Shown here piece after piece: positions 1-7,709 of a stretch of DNA of 64,000 bases (the stretch's first letter is position 1; each line of letters starts with the position of its first letter). The DNA lies in contig CAZTAO010000002.1 in the NCBI GenBank assembly GCA_964611645.1, positions 128,315 through 192,314 on the forward strand. The letters run 5' to 3'. The notes under the pieces were generated by a model that was not told the DNA's origin, ran no database searches, and saw nothing but the letters and a program-made list of their open reading frames with translations. Made by a program: the position numbers and the translations under genes. The DNA is from CAZTAO01 sp964611645. Lineage in GTDB: Bacteria; Armatimonadota; UBA5829.

Positions 1-192
1 GGTGGCCAGGTAGCCCTTCCCCTCCAGCCTGTGCAGCACCGGGTAGAGAGTGCCCTCTTTCCAGGCAAACTCGCCGTCGGTGCGGTCGTTGACTATCTGG
101 ATGATCTCATATCCATACATAGTCCGCTCCATCAAAAGCCCCAGCACCATCATTTCAATAGTGCTCCCAACAAGGTCTGTCTTATACGGCAT
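1..192 (-). CDS. PadR-family transcriptional regulator, C-terminus cut by window edge
   Basis: The translation begins MPYKTDLVGSTIEMMVLGLL and continues through MYGYEI to EGTLYPVLHRLEGKGYL, the classic PadR winged-helix signature. The family consists of small dimeric repressors that usually control an adjacent membrane or efflux operon and often their own gene. The ATG has a GGAGG Shine-Dalgarno sequence ten bases upstream. Only about 64 residues lie in the window; the dimerisation helix and the probable target genes lie to the left. A promoter with a near-consensus -35 lies upstream on the same strand. Family assignment is firm; the regulated function is unknown. Confidence 0.9.
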   Translation of the reverse strand, partial: MPYKTDLVGSTIEMMVLGLLMERTMYGYEIIQIVNDRTDGEFAWKEGTLYPVLHRLEGKGYLAT

Positions 193-231
193 GGCAATAA
201 CCTCCAATGATTATATAGACTGCCTAGGTAT

Positions 232-260
232 AGTATGCCTTGTGTTGCTATGTATGTCAA
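232..260 (-). promoter_or_regulatory. Sigma70-type promoter of the padR gene
   Basis: On the minus strand TTGACA (255-260) and CATACT (232-237) are separated by 17 bases. A CCTAGG palindrome follows between the -10 box and the start codon and could be part of an autoregulatory PadR operator. The promoter is seen in sequence; the operator role is inference. Confidence 0.6.
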
Positions 261-273
261 GGGGGTTTGGAAA

Positions 274-424
274 ATTGAATTTGGAAGTTGGAAATTGGGG
301 GTGAGTAAGCGCACGGGCTAATCCTGCCCATCCTTGAATCCGGTGAATCCTGTTCAGACAGTTGTGCTCTGTCCTTACGTGGTAGGTCCCTCACCCTCCC
401 CTCTCCCACTGCGGTGGGCGAGGG
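274..424. repeat. Intergenic imperfect short repeats and a CCTCACCC/GGGCGAGGG-type element
   Basis: The gap between padR and the 3D-domain gene holds no gene. It contains TTGGAAGTTGGAA-like tandem words (274-299), an ATCC/GAATCC run (321-352), and a C-rich element with CCCTCACCCTCCCC and GGGCGAGGG arms (about 370-424). The last resembles the larger palindromes at 48.03 and 59.0 kb. Confidence 0.5.
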
Positions 425-438
425 TGTCTACAAGCAAA

Positions 439-465
439 AGAGACCGCCTTTTTGGGGCGGTCTCT
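439..465 (-). terminator. Intrinsic terminator after the 3D-domain gene
   Basis: A perfect 10-bp stem (AGAGACCGCC with GGCGGTCTCT) encloses a 7-base loop about 30 bases past the stop codon. Read on the minus strand it is followed by TTTTGC. It suits the gene at 496-1347; the hairpin could act in both directions. Confidence 0.8.
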
Positions 466-495
466 CTTATGGTCTATTTCTTAGTCTGTGGTCGG

Positions 496-1347
496 TTATC
501 GTTCCAGAATGTGGACGATCACCGATCTTCTGCCGAACCGCAGGGCTTCTGATCTGGTTTTGTAGCCGAGGTCGATCCTGTTGCCTTTTATGGCCCGACC
601 GATATCCCCCGCTACCGCCATCCCGTAGCCCTCTATATAGAGCCTGGTGCCTAGTCGGATGACCCTGGGGTCAACCGCTACCACTCCATACCCTGCTCGA
701 AGCCCGCAGCTTGTGCGCCCGGTGGCGCGTGGGCCGCAGCTTCCAGGACCTGGATCATAGGCGCTTGCTTCCATTCGCATAACTTTGCGAGTGGTGAACT
801 CGCCGCGGCTCATATAGTTGCCGCGCGAGCCTATGCTCACAACCCTATTTTTCGGCGTCGATACCACCTGCGCATCGAGGAGCGTCTTATCGACAACTTT
901 ATTGTCCTCGTACCGCACGTGATATTTCACCACCTTGGCGCCGTGCTGGCCGGGACGGGTCGTCTTGACCACTCCAGGACCCAACGCCTTGGTGAAAGTC
1001 TTGACCGTGTTGAAGCCGATCGGGACGGTCTTTTCGACCTGCGCCTCCCGGATTCTCACGACCTTGATAGTCATACCTTCTTTGTAGACAGTCGACTGCT
1101 CCGGAACGACTTTATCCATCTCGCCGACATCTACCTGTGCATCAAAGAGGATCTCGCCCACGGTTCGACCGCTAGTCCGGACGACCAAATCGTTTCCGTC
1201 CACGCGTATCGCCGCGAGTGTTAGTGTGAGACCCTGCGCCTTTGCGACGTCATTTCGGTTGCTTCCAACCACAACCAGCATCGGCAATACCAAAGCCGCT
1301 GTGATCACGGTTCTCGCAAGCCGAAACTTTCGCTTCAGCAAAAGCAA
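496..1347 (-). CDS. G5 and 3D domain cell-wall protein (YabE/Rpf-like)
   Basis: 283 residues. A basic N-terminus and hydrophobic stretch (about 12-28) form a signal peptide or anchor. A DUF348/ubiquitin-like and G5-type region follows (about 40-175), with the typical V-VR--EAQVEKTVPIGF pattern. A C-terminal 3D domain (about 200-283) ends in RIDLGYKTRSEALRFGRRSVIVHIL, with the conserved aspartates at AVDPRVI, AGDIG and RIDLG. 3D domains resemble lytic transglycosylase folds and remodel peptidoglycan. The start is a TTG behind a G-rich ribosome site (GGGGAAGGGGGG). The gene stands alone with its own terminator. An exported cell-wall hydrolase is well supported; the exact bond cut is not known. 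Confidence 0.85.
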   Translation of the reverse strand: MLLLKRKFRLARTVITAALVLPMLVVVGSNRNDVAKAQGLTLTLAAIRVDGNDLVVRTSGRTVGEILFDAQVDVGEMDKVVPEQSTVYKEGMTIKVVRIREAQVEKTVPIGFNTVKTFTKALGPGVVKTTRPGQHGAKVVKYHVRYEDNKVVDKTLLDAQVVSTPKNRVVSIGSRGNYMSRGEFTTRKVMRMEASAYDPGPGSCGPRATGRTSCGLRAGYGVVAVDPRVIRLGTRLYIEGYGMAVAGDIGRAIKGNRIDLGYKTRSEALRFGRRSVIVHILER

Positions 1348-1520
1348 GTCCCCCTTCCCCCCTGCGTATATCGACCTTGCATTAGTGGAGCCAATAGGCT
1401 CAGTATTTTTGTTTGGGATATAACGTAGCAGAGGTAGTTCAATTTACCACATGAATTCCCCGAAGTCAAGGTTTGAGGCTGAAAAGTGGGACAGGTGTTT
1501 GATGGTGGATGCTGAATCAT

Positions 1521-1545
1521 CCCTCCAGGTATGTTACCTGGAGGG
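1521..1545. repeat. Dispersed hairpin, CCCTCCAGGTA family, copy 1
   Basis: A perfect 11-bp stem (CCCTCCAGGTA / TACCTGGAGGG) has a TGT loop. It lies just downstream of the five-gene operon and may work as its terminator although no U tract follows. The same stem recurs at 50996-51020, and variants lie at 51036-51063 and 49137-49169. Confidence 0.75.
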
Positions 1546-1612
1546 CGCTAACACATCAGGCAGGAGGCGACGTTGGGGACTCCAGACGCTTATACTGACG
1601 CACCAAAGGCAA

Positions 1613-2461
1613 TCAACCGGGCTCAGGAGGGACATCTGTTAGTCTGATCTCAACCTCAAGCCATTGCCCGGCACCAGAGTCCGCCGGAATGTGCGGCTCA
1701 AGCTCACTCACCTGGACTACGGTTAGTTGCTTATCGGCGAACTTCCAAACATAGAACCTGTAACCCTCTTTTTTCCGGCTGGCTTCTCGCCATTCGTTGC
1801 GTGTCACTATCAATCTTGCAGTAGCCGACGACGACGTCTTCACCTCTATCTCTATCGGGAACACGACACCGGATTCGCCTAGATCGTATGAGAGCACGTC
1901 GTATCCTGCGGTGTTGTCCTCAATAGACACCCATTTGGGCGCGTGATCCGATAGCCCAATCGATATCAACCGTGCCCTTTCGTGCGCTAGGGTCCACCGC
2001 TCCCCCTCGCGTCCTATCTCCTGCATTCTCTCTGCTGCGAAAGCGCGAAATGTCGCGGAGAGGTCATCCCACCAAAGCTGGCAACCGTCGTCAGGCGGAG
2101 TCTCTAGCACACCTGCGTAGCGCAGACACTGCAACTGATCATCGTCAAGAAGCATGCTGACCCTGTCGCGCCCGTAGACGGTCATCCGCGCCCAGAACGG
2201 TTTTGTGCGTAGGGCGACCGCTTTGATCGTTTCTCGAAGCTCTTCTTGGCGATTGTCCGCGACGTAGAATGCATCCCACCCCGTCAACTCGGCCAACTCA
2301 ACGGCACCTTCGTAATCTAACAGCGCGCGGTGCACGGGGCCGAAGCGAAGGTGGCGTATTGCCTCAGGCACACTCAGATCCGGGTACATTGTGCGATACC
2401 GTAGTATGGTAAGTGCAGCGTCGATCACACTTATACACAGAAGACGGTCCGCACTCAACAA
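1613..2461 (-). CDS. DUF3883 (NOV C-terminal) domain protein, last gene of putative defence operon
   Basis: 282 residues, no signal peptide. Residues about 170-255 carry the DUF3883 pattern: NTAGYDVLSYD, then IEIEVKTSS, then RLIVTRNEWREASRK and YRFYVWKF. This domain is nuclease-like (IEVKT resembles the PD-(D/E)xK core E-x-K) and is often attached to helicases or found in restriction and anti-phage loci. The N-terminal half is not recognised. The gene starts with TTG overlapping the helicase stop by 7 bases, with AGAGGAA just upstream, so translation is probably coupled; a second TTG three bases on is equally possible. Likely role: recognition or nuclease partner of the helicase. Domain call good; activity inferred. 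Confidence 0.75.
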   Translation of the reverse strand: MLSADRLLCISVIDAALTILRYRTMYPDLSVPEAIRHLRFGPVHRALLDYEGAVELAELTGWDAFYVADNRQEELRETIKAVALRTKPFWARMTVYGRDRVSMLLDDDQLQCLRYAGVLETPPDDGCQLWWDDLSATFRAFAAERMQEIGREGERWTLAHERARLISIGLSDHAPKWVSIEDNTAGYDVLSYDLGESGVVFPIEIEVKTSSSATARLIVTRNEWREASRKKEGYRFYVWKFADKQLTVVQVSELEPHIPADSGAGQWLEVEIRLTDVPPEPG

Positions 2462-4356
2462 TCTTCCTCTTCCGGACGCGAAGCTTTGCCAGACAACTCG
2501 TCTATCACGTCAGCTAAGTCTTCAAGAGTAATGTCGTAATCGACTGGCTGATCCGCGTCCTCTTCGTCGATTGCCAGCCGCTGGAGATCAATGTCGTCCA
2601 AGGCGTCTGACATAATCCGTAGTTTGCGGACCAGACGCCTCCTGACTGAGTAGTCAATGGACCCGGTTATGCTTGGGGCTACGCTTTCCAGCACATGGAT
2701 GTGTGTTTCGATGTTCGGATCAAGTCCTAGCCGATGAATGCGGTCAACTGATTGAAGATAATGTGCGGCATTGAAAGTCCTGTCAACGTAGATCGCGTGG
2801 TGACACACACGATGGAGGCTGATACCCTCGGAGCACGCTGCGGGATTGGCTACGAGAACGCGGCAACCGGGGTCAGTGTGGAACAGTCGTATGCGGCCCT
2901 CCCGCGTGTCATCGTCCTCCGACAGGCCGGTATCAACACCGCCGTGGATATAGACAGCCCCTTGATCGGCGAGCAGCGCAGCCAATCTCTCTACGTTCTC
3001 TGTGAAGCTAGTCCATATGATGGACTTCTGCCCCTCTATCGCCAGCGATCTGGCTAGTTCACAAGCGTGAACTAGCTTCGGAGAATCTGCTTCCTGGACG
3101 ATTGCGGAGAAGATTGCCTCAATCGCAGGGTCATCGTAGCGGTAGGACGCTGGCTCCTCTTGCGTCAGACGTCGAACAACCATGATCGGATTTGACGATG
3201 CTTGCAGCAGGCGCATGACCGAGCGTTTCGCGGACATCAAATCTACATTTGCATTGGCACTAATGCCAGCTAGCCGCTTCAGCACTTCTTGCCGCAGAAT
3301 GCCGTACAATGCTAGTTGTCCGTCCGACATAGGAACCTGGACGAAATGGCGATGGGGAGATGGAAGTCCCAGTTCGCTCTTGGTGGTCCTGACGTACAGG
3401 TTGTGGAGTACCGAATGGGGCGAGCTGGCGCGCGATACCCGAACGCCCAGCCCCTGACCCGGCCACAGAAAATCCAACTGCGGAGTGATATCATCCATGG
3501 ATCTTGGTATGGGCGTCCCACTAAGAATATCGCGCCTCGCAGCCAAGTGCGCGAGTGACAGCAATACAGTACCGCGCTGAGACCGGCCGCCGGCTTTCAT
3601 TCGATGGCTTTCATCGACAATCACATGGACCTTGTGCGTCGCCATGAAGAGTGCGATTGGCTCAATGACTCGTATGAGCTGGTCATAGCTGATAATCATT
3701 CGCGAGGGTTCGCCACGGAGTAGCCCCTGGATCGAGTCATTACCACCAGTGAGTCGTACGAATGGCGTCATATCTGATCGAGAATCGGCGGATTCCAGAC
3801 ACTCCAGAATAACCTCATCCCACGCAGCGAAAGCATTCTTGGGAGCGACAACCAGAAGGTATGTTGCCTCATCTCGCAGGAGGAGGTAGTTAGCAAATGC
3901 GACAGTGGTCTTGCCAGCACCGGGAACCGAGAAGTTGGCTCCGTTAGGCAGTGAAAGCATGCTGCAGGCGTCACGTCTCTGCTCGGCCGTCAGCTCCCTC
4001 TTGAGGAACCCCAACTTGCCTAGCTGGTTTTGGATGTCTTCTTCCTGTATCGCTAGGTTCAGAGTTCCTGTTGCCGCTGCGACTGCTCTGCGCTCCTGAC
4101 CGAAACGCGTGAGCAAACTCAGGGCCCCAGCCTCATACTCCACCGCAAATCCGTATCCCCCTCGAAGCTCTGCTATGCGCGGTGCCATTGAAAGGACCGT
4201 TGCCCATTCACCTTGGATAGTATGATTCGTTATCAGAGCGTCGGGCTGAGCCGCTATGGCAGCATCCTTGAGACGATTCCAGACATAACTGGGAGTATCG
4301 GCGGACACAGTGACACGTCCTAGATTCGACACCGGGTCATACTCTATGCGGAGCAT
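2455..4356 (-). CDS. SNF2/DEAH-like superfamily 2 helicase of putative defence operon
   Basis: 633 residues. SF2 motifs appear in order: Walker A SVPGAGKT (143-150), motif II DESH (248-251), motif III LSGTP (278-282), a second RecA lobe with IIWTSFTENVERL (446-458), motif V VANPAACSEGISLH (502-515) and motif VI QSVDRIHRLG (535-544). This is the SNF2/Rad54 pattern of ATP-driven double-stranded DNA translocases. About 120 residues precede the motor and the tail is strongly acidic. The start codon overlaps the stop of the upstream ParB-like gene (TAATG) and the end overlaps the DUF3883 gene, so the three are translated together. In defence systems such motors move along or remodel foreign DNA for partner nucleases. 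The role here is inferred from context. Confidence 0.88.
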   Translation of the reverse strand: MLRIEYDPVSNLGRVTVSADTPSYVWNRLKDAAIAAQPDALITNHTIQGEWATVLSMAPRIAELRGGYGFAVEYEAGALSLLTRFGQERRAVAAATGTLNLAIQEEDIQNQLGKLGFLKRELTAEQRRDACSMLSLPNGANFSVPGAGKTTVAFANYLLLRDEATYLLVVAPKNAFAAWDEVILECLESADSRSDMTPFVRLTGGNDSIQGLLRGEPSRMIISYDQLIRVIEPIALFMATHKVHVIVDESHRMKAGGRSQRGTVLLSLAHLAARRDILSGTPIPRSMDDITPQLDFLWPGQGLGVRVSRASSPHSVLHNLYVRTTKSELGLPSPHRHFVQVPMSDGQLALYGILRQEVLKRLAGISANANVDLMSAKRSVMRLLQASSNPIMVVRRLTQEEPASYRYDDPAIEAIFSAIVQEADSPKLVHACELARSLAIEGQKSIIWTSFTENVERLAALLADQGAVYIHGGVDTGLSEDDDTREGRIRLFHTDPGCRVLVANPAACSEGISLHRVCHHAIYVDRTFNAAHYLQSVDRIHRLGLDPNIETHIHVLESVAPSITGSIDYSVRRRLVRKLRIMSDALDDIDLQRLAIDEEDADQPVDYDITLEDLADVIDELSGKASRPEEEDC

Positions 4357-5687
4357 TAGTTGCTTCTCCCGGTGGATTTGGTCAAGGCATTCTGAGCCTC
4401 TTCCAGCAACTGTGTCGCCCGCTTGGCTACGGCAGCAAGCTGCGCAACGATCTGTGGAAACGCCGCAGGGTCAGTTACGGATATATCTATGTTATGCAGC
4501 ATCTTGTTTGCTTCCTGAGCGTATCGCAGAGCTGCAGTCCTAGTCTCTTCATCCTTTTGTCCCTGTTTGATGCTCGCGTGGATATTCGCGATTCGCCTTA
4601 CAACGTCGGCTCCGACGCTCTCGTCCTGCAGCACTGCCTCAATTCTCTCATAGCGTGCGGGCTTACTCTCGACGATACCAGCCAGTGGATCATGCGCAAC
4701 TTCCTGAGCATCCTTTGTATCACAAACAACTGGCTTATCGCTATCAAGATCAATGTCCAGGTCTTGGGCCAGTTGTTCGAGAATCGACTCCATGTCCTTG
4801 CCGAACACAGTGCGATAGTGGTAGATGCGATTATCCAGGTTGGGGCCATTCTTGATCAATCTGAAAGCCATCAGCCGTCGCAAATCCGCGTCGTGTCCGG
4901 TCTTCCCGTTCAGCGCTTCCTGAAGCTCCTGGAATATTTGCTCGCTTTGCTCCACTTCACGATATGCCTCGGGGGCTCCCGAGAATTCGAGGTACTCCTC
5001 AGCTAGGTCCAATTGCTGCAGTTCCCGGTTGATGTCCTCGTCTTTCTTGAATCGGAACATATCTCTGACCTTGGCGCGAGGAACAACCAGCTCATCCAGT
5101 AGATATCGGAGTTTCAGGCGTCGCTCTACCCACCCGTATTTGAGCTTGGTTTCTGGGACTAGCTGCAACTCAGATTCAATAGTCTCGATGTCGACCATAT
5201 TGGCTGACTCAGGAAGCACCTTCGCATCTACATGGCTGAATGTCGCGAACGTATGAGGGTCCCGAGCGAAGAGATCCCGCATAGCGGCGAGCCGGCGGTT
5301 CCCGTTCACCACTACACCTGATGCGGTGACCAAGAGCGACTCGGTCTGAGTGGCCGCGCGTTCCATCTCCTGATAGACAGGACCCTTCTCGTCCCTAGAC
5401 ATCCTAACGAGAATCTTGTGTTGCGCACTCTGAGCGGCCTGATTCTCCTCGCCCGCGCTGAAGAATCCCTCCGGCTTACCTGCCTCGCGCATGTACTCGC
5501 GTTGCTCTACCGTCGTACGGCCGTTCTTCATGCGGTAGATCGGCAGATCGATTGGCAATCGCGTGACCGGCATCCGCTCGTTCTTGCCACGGAAGTTGAA
5601 TGTTTCCCAGATGTGAGTGGTAGACGCCTCCGCACTGATTTTCGCGATCCGTTCGTTCTGATCCATTACACAGACTGGATAGTCCAC
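4356..5687 (-). CDS. ParB/Srx-like protein of putative defence operon
   Basis: 443 residues. The N-terminal third resembles the ParB N-terminal/sulfiredoxin fold: PVTRLPIDLPIYR (40-52) near the usual ParB entry strand, and the box II-like VVNGNRRLAAMR (126-137). In ParB proteins the equivalent G-x-RR segment binds CTP or phosphate. The remainder is helical and charged (many E, K and Q), with no recognised domain. No ParA or parS is present, so plasmid or chromosome partition is unlikely. GTG start with GGGGG upstream, 10 bases after the BglII-like gene. ParB-fold proteins occur beside methyltransferases in phage and restriction loci. A DNA-sensing or loading role is inference. Confidence 0.7.
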   Translation of the reverse strand: MDYPVCVMDQNERIAKISAEASTTHIWETFNFRGKNERMPVTRLPIDLPIYRMKNGRTTVEQREYMREAGKPEGFFSAGEENQAAQSAQHKILVRMSRDEKGPVYQEMERAATQTESLLVTASGVVVNGNRRLAAMRDLFARDPHTFATFSHVDAKVLPESANMVDIETIESELQLVPETKLKYGWVERRLKLRYLLDELVVPRAKVRDMFRFKKDEDINRELQQLDLAEEYLEFSGAPEAYREVEQSEQIFQELQEALNGKTGHDADLRRLMAFRLIKNGPNLDNRIYHYRTVFGKDMESILEQLAQDLDIDLDSDKPVVCDTKDAQEVAHDPLAGIVESKPARYERIEAVLQDESVGADVVRRIANIHASIKQGQKDEETRTAALRYAQEANKMLHNIDISVTDPAAFPQIVAQLAAVAKRATQLLEEAQNALTKSTGRSN

Positions 5688-5697
5688 TTAGTACCCC

Positions 5698-6162
5698 CTA
5701 GTTGTCGATAGACAGCACGAGACACGGCACCGTGACCACATGTTTGAATAGGTCGAGTTCGTTTGTCACCCTAGTGAAACTCGCGATGTTGCTGCCGAGT
5801 ACTGACGCCGCTTCTCCGCTCGGCAGAACCAGTACGGCGGCATCAATCCTGTTATTCGCGTGCAGAGCCTGAAACTTCATGAGGTCGTAGAAGGCTCTCG
5901 TGATATTGCCGGTTTGAACCGTAAGCCCAACACGTTCCTTCATTGCGTTTATGGTAAGTTTGTAGGCTGGATGCACTTTCGGCTCCAAAGCCCATCCTGC
6001 TGCAGACAGCCTATCGCGCACATGGGCGTTGATCTTAGCGGCTGCACCAGACTCTACCGCCAACAACGGCTCTTCCAGGCATCGATCTACCGCATCCATT
6101 AGCCCTGCAGATGTCACTGCTTCAAGCCCAAACCTGTGCGAATACAAGCCAACTCGCCTCAT
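5698..6162 (-). CDS. Short BglII/BstYI-like restriction endonuclease-like protein
   Basis: 154 residues. The central block RVGLTVQTGNITRAF followed by YDLMKFQALHANNRIDAAVLVLP resembles the BglII/BstYI family core (strand with E-x-Q, GN, D-L-x-K, then ID--V-I-P). The positions expected to hold the catalytic acids look substituted (N72 in TINAMKERVG and T81 in TVQ), and the protein is shorter than BglII-type enzymes (about 220 residues). It may be inactive, use other residues, or bind DNA only. ATG overlaps the methyltransferase stop by 4 bases (ATGA). Pairing with an SPPY methyltransferase fits a restriction-modification couple, since M.BglII is an N4-cytosine enzyme of this class. The family call is from memory of motifs and is tentative. 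Confidence 0.5.
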   Translation of the reverse strand: MRRVGLYSHRFGLEAVTSAGLMDAVDRCLEEPLLAVESGAAAKINAHVRDRLSAAGWALEPKVHPAYKLTINAMKERVGLTVQTGNITRAFYDLMKFQALHANNRIDAAVLVLPSGEAASVLGSNIASFTRVTNELDLFKHVVTVPCLVLSIDN

Positions 6163-7163
6163 GCGCCGCCTCCCTTGTTGAGTGAATCATCAGCGGCAAT
6201 AGCCCCGTTTCGGTCGAGCCATTCTGCCGGTACCTGAGCGACCTTGTCCTTGCCGGAGGGCACATGCACGGGTTTGCCAAGTGGACGATATGGAAGACAA
6301 CCGCTGTAGAATGCAGATACTCTCTCGGCAGCTATCCCGACATATTCGCTTTCCTTCTCGCAGCCTATAGCACGTCTGCCGCACCGCAGTGCGGCCAATA
6401 GGGACGAACCCACGCCAGCAAAGGGGTCAAGCAGCCAGTCATCTTCGTCTGTGAGAGCTAGAACACATCTCTCGACCAATTCGATAGGAAACTGGCAGGG
6501 GTGTACTGTCTTTTCCGGATGGTTTGACTTGACGTTAGGAATATCCCACAGGCCCTGCTCCCATTCCTCCAATAGGATCTCCCAGATGTCGGAAGGGTTC
6601 TTGCCCATGGGATTGCTGCTTAGCTGGCCACGTTTCTCACCCTTAAAATGACGCTTACCAGGGTACTTGGCCCTTACCCTTACTGGGTCAAGATTGAATG
6701 TGTAATCGTCGCTTTTGGTGAACCAAAGCAATGTCTCGTAACGCCCGGAGAATCGCTTCTTGGCATGGAGTCCGTGACCAAAATGCCAGATTATTCGGTT
6801 ACGAAGCTTGAGCCCCTGCTCCTTGAAGAATGGATAGAAATATATGTCCAGAGGGAATACTTCACCAGCGTCCACGTAGTTCCCAACTTGCCAACAGATC
6901 GATCCATTCGGATGGAGAACTCTGCACATCTCGTCGACAATGGGTTTGAGTTCATTCAGGTAGTCGTCGAACGCCGCCTTCAGTTCGTATGCTTTGTTGA
7001 GGTTGTAAGGCGGCGAAGTTATGATCAGCTTGATCGTATCATCCGGTATATCCCGTAGCAGACTCCTGCAGTCTCCAAGATGTAATACTACACGTTCACT
7101 CGGTGTGAACCTGGAGGCAATTGCAGGGGTGCCGGATTCGACGGCACATTTATCCATACTCAT
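6159..7163 (-). CDS. N4-cytosine/N6-adenine DNA methyltransferase, beta-type order
   Basis: 334 residues from the ATG chosen here. Catalytic motif IV TSPPYN (49-54) precedes the SAM-binding motif I DPFAGVGSS (246-254), the beta-class order. SPPY most often marks N4-cytosine methylation but also occurs in adenine enzymes. HPEKTVHPCQFPIELVERC before motif I is typical motif X. The frame is open up to a TTG at 7196 without a ribosome site. The ATG at 7163 has GGAAGG seven bases upstream, so I chose it. First gene of the five-gene operon; it would protect host DNA if the downstream genes restrict. No specificity domain is recognisable, so the target site is unknown. Confidence 0.9.
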   Translation of the reverse strand: MSMDKCAVESGTPAIASRFTPSERVVLHLGDCRSLLRDIPDDTIKLIITSPPYNLNKAYELKAAFDDYLNELKPIVDEMCRVLHPNGSICWQVGNYVDAGEVFPLDIYFYPFFKEQGLKLRNRIIWHFGHGLHAKKRFSGRYETLLWFTKSDDYTFNLDPVRVRAKYPGKRHFKGEKRGQLSSNPMGKNPSDIWEILLEEWEQGLWDIPNVKSNHPEKTVHPCQFPIELVERCVLALTDEDDWLLDPFAGVGSSLLAALRCGRRAIGCEKESEYVGIAAERVSAFYSGCLPYRPLGKPVHVPSGKDKVAQVPAEWLDRNGAIAADDSLNKGGGA

Positions 7164-7208
7164 TACAAAGCCTTCCGTGGCAGGGCTTGGCCGCAAGTGA
7201 CGAGTCTA

Positions 7209-7318
7209 CGCCAGTCTCTGGCGACATAATTGAAGTACCACAACCACCCCGACTCCTTCCCCAAGAACCGGGGAAACTCCTGCGTATCCGGTCAGGTTTC
7301 GGCGTAATGTTGATTATA
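7209..7318 (-). promoter_or_regulatory. Possible promoter and small palindrome upstream of the methyltransferase operon
   Basis: A perfect -10 TATAAT lies on the minus strand at 7313-7318 with no good -35 at 16-18 bases. A CGCCAG-TCT-CTGGCG palindrome (7209-7223) lies between it and the methyltransferase start and could be a control site, as in many restriction-modification operons. Both are weak, sequence-only calls. Confidence 0.35.
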
Positions 7319-7351
7319 GAACATGGGAATGTCAGAACCTGTCATCAGCGT

Positions 7352-7398
7352 CACATCCCCCTCTCTGCGGAGAGCCCCCTTCAAAAGGGGGAATTGGG
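7352..7398. repeat. Dispersed repeat with CCCCCTTCAAAAGGGGG core, copy 1
   Basis: CACATCCCCC, then AGCCCCCTTCAAAAGGGGG, then AATTGGG. A close copy lies at 27027-27071. The rest of the 7164-7709 gap has no supported gene; the open frame at 7292-7633 (minus) is read through this repeat and is not counted. Confidence 0.6.
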
Positions 7399-7709
7399 TT
7401 GGTTCCTCTTTCGACAGGTCCGTAGTCACTGTACAGAGCGCCATCACCCTCAACCATATTGCCACGAATTCTTGGGCGGTCGGGACGGGGTCGAAGGGGA
7501 CCGTACAGCCGCCGGCGGAAAATAGTTGAAACTTTTTTCGCAAAACAGGTGTACAAAACGGCCCATGAGTTGCATTATAATTATGGAGGTACGTTTTTCG
7601 GACGGTCCCGGACACCCGCCGAAACACCATCAACCCGGCTGCTGTCTTAAGGGTCTGGTCAACCGCCGACCGTCAATCATTCTACAGGGAAAGGAGGCTT
7701 CTCTGCTCT

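Noticed and set aside
4356..5687. Chromosome or plasmid partition locus
   Set aside because: No ParA, no parS-like site and the gene is embedded among defence-like genes.
5698..7163. Assigning AGATCT as the target of the BglII-like/methyltransferase pair
   Set aside because: AGATCT occurs at 22999, 34794, 42393 and 63393, so there is no visible avoidance, and methylation protection makes avoidance uninformative.
1613..7163. Canonical BREX or DISARM system
   Set aside because: No PglZ, BrxC, BrxL, DUF1998 or phospholipase-D protein is present.
7292..7633. 113-residue minus-strand frame in the gap before hydE
   Set aside because: It reads through a dispersed repeat and has no ribosome site.
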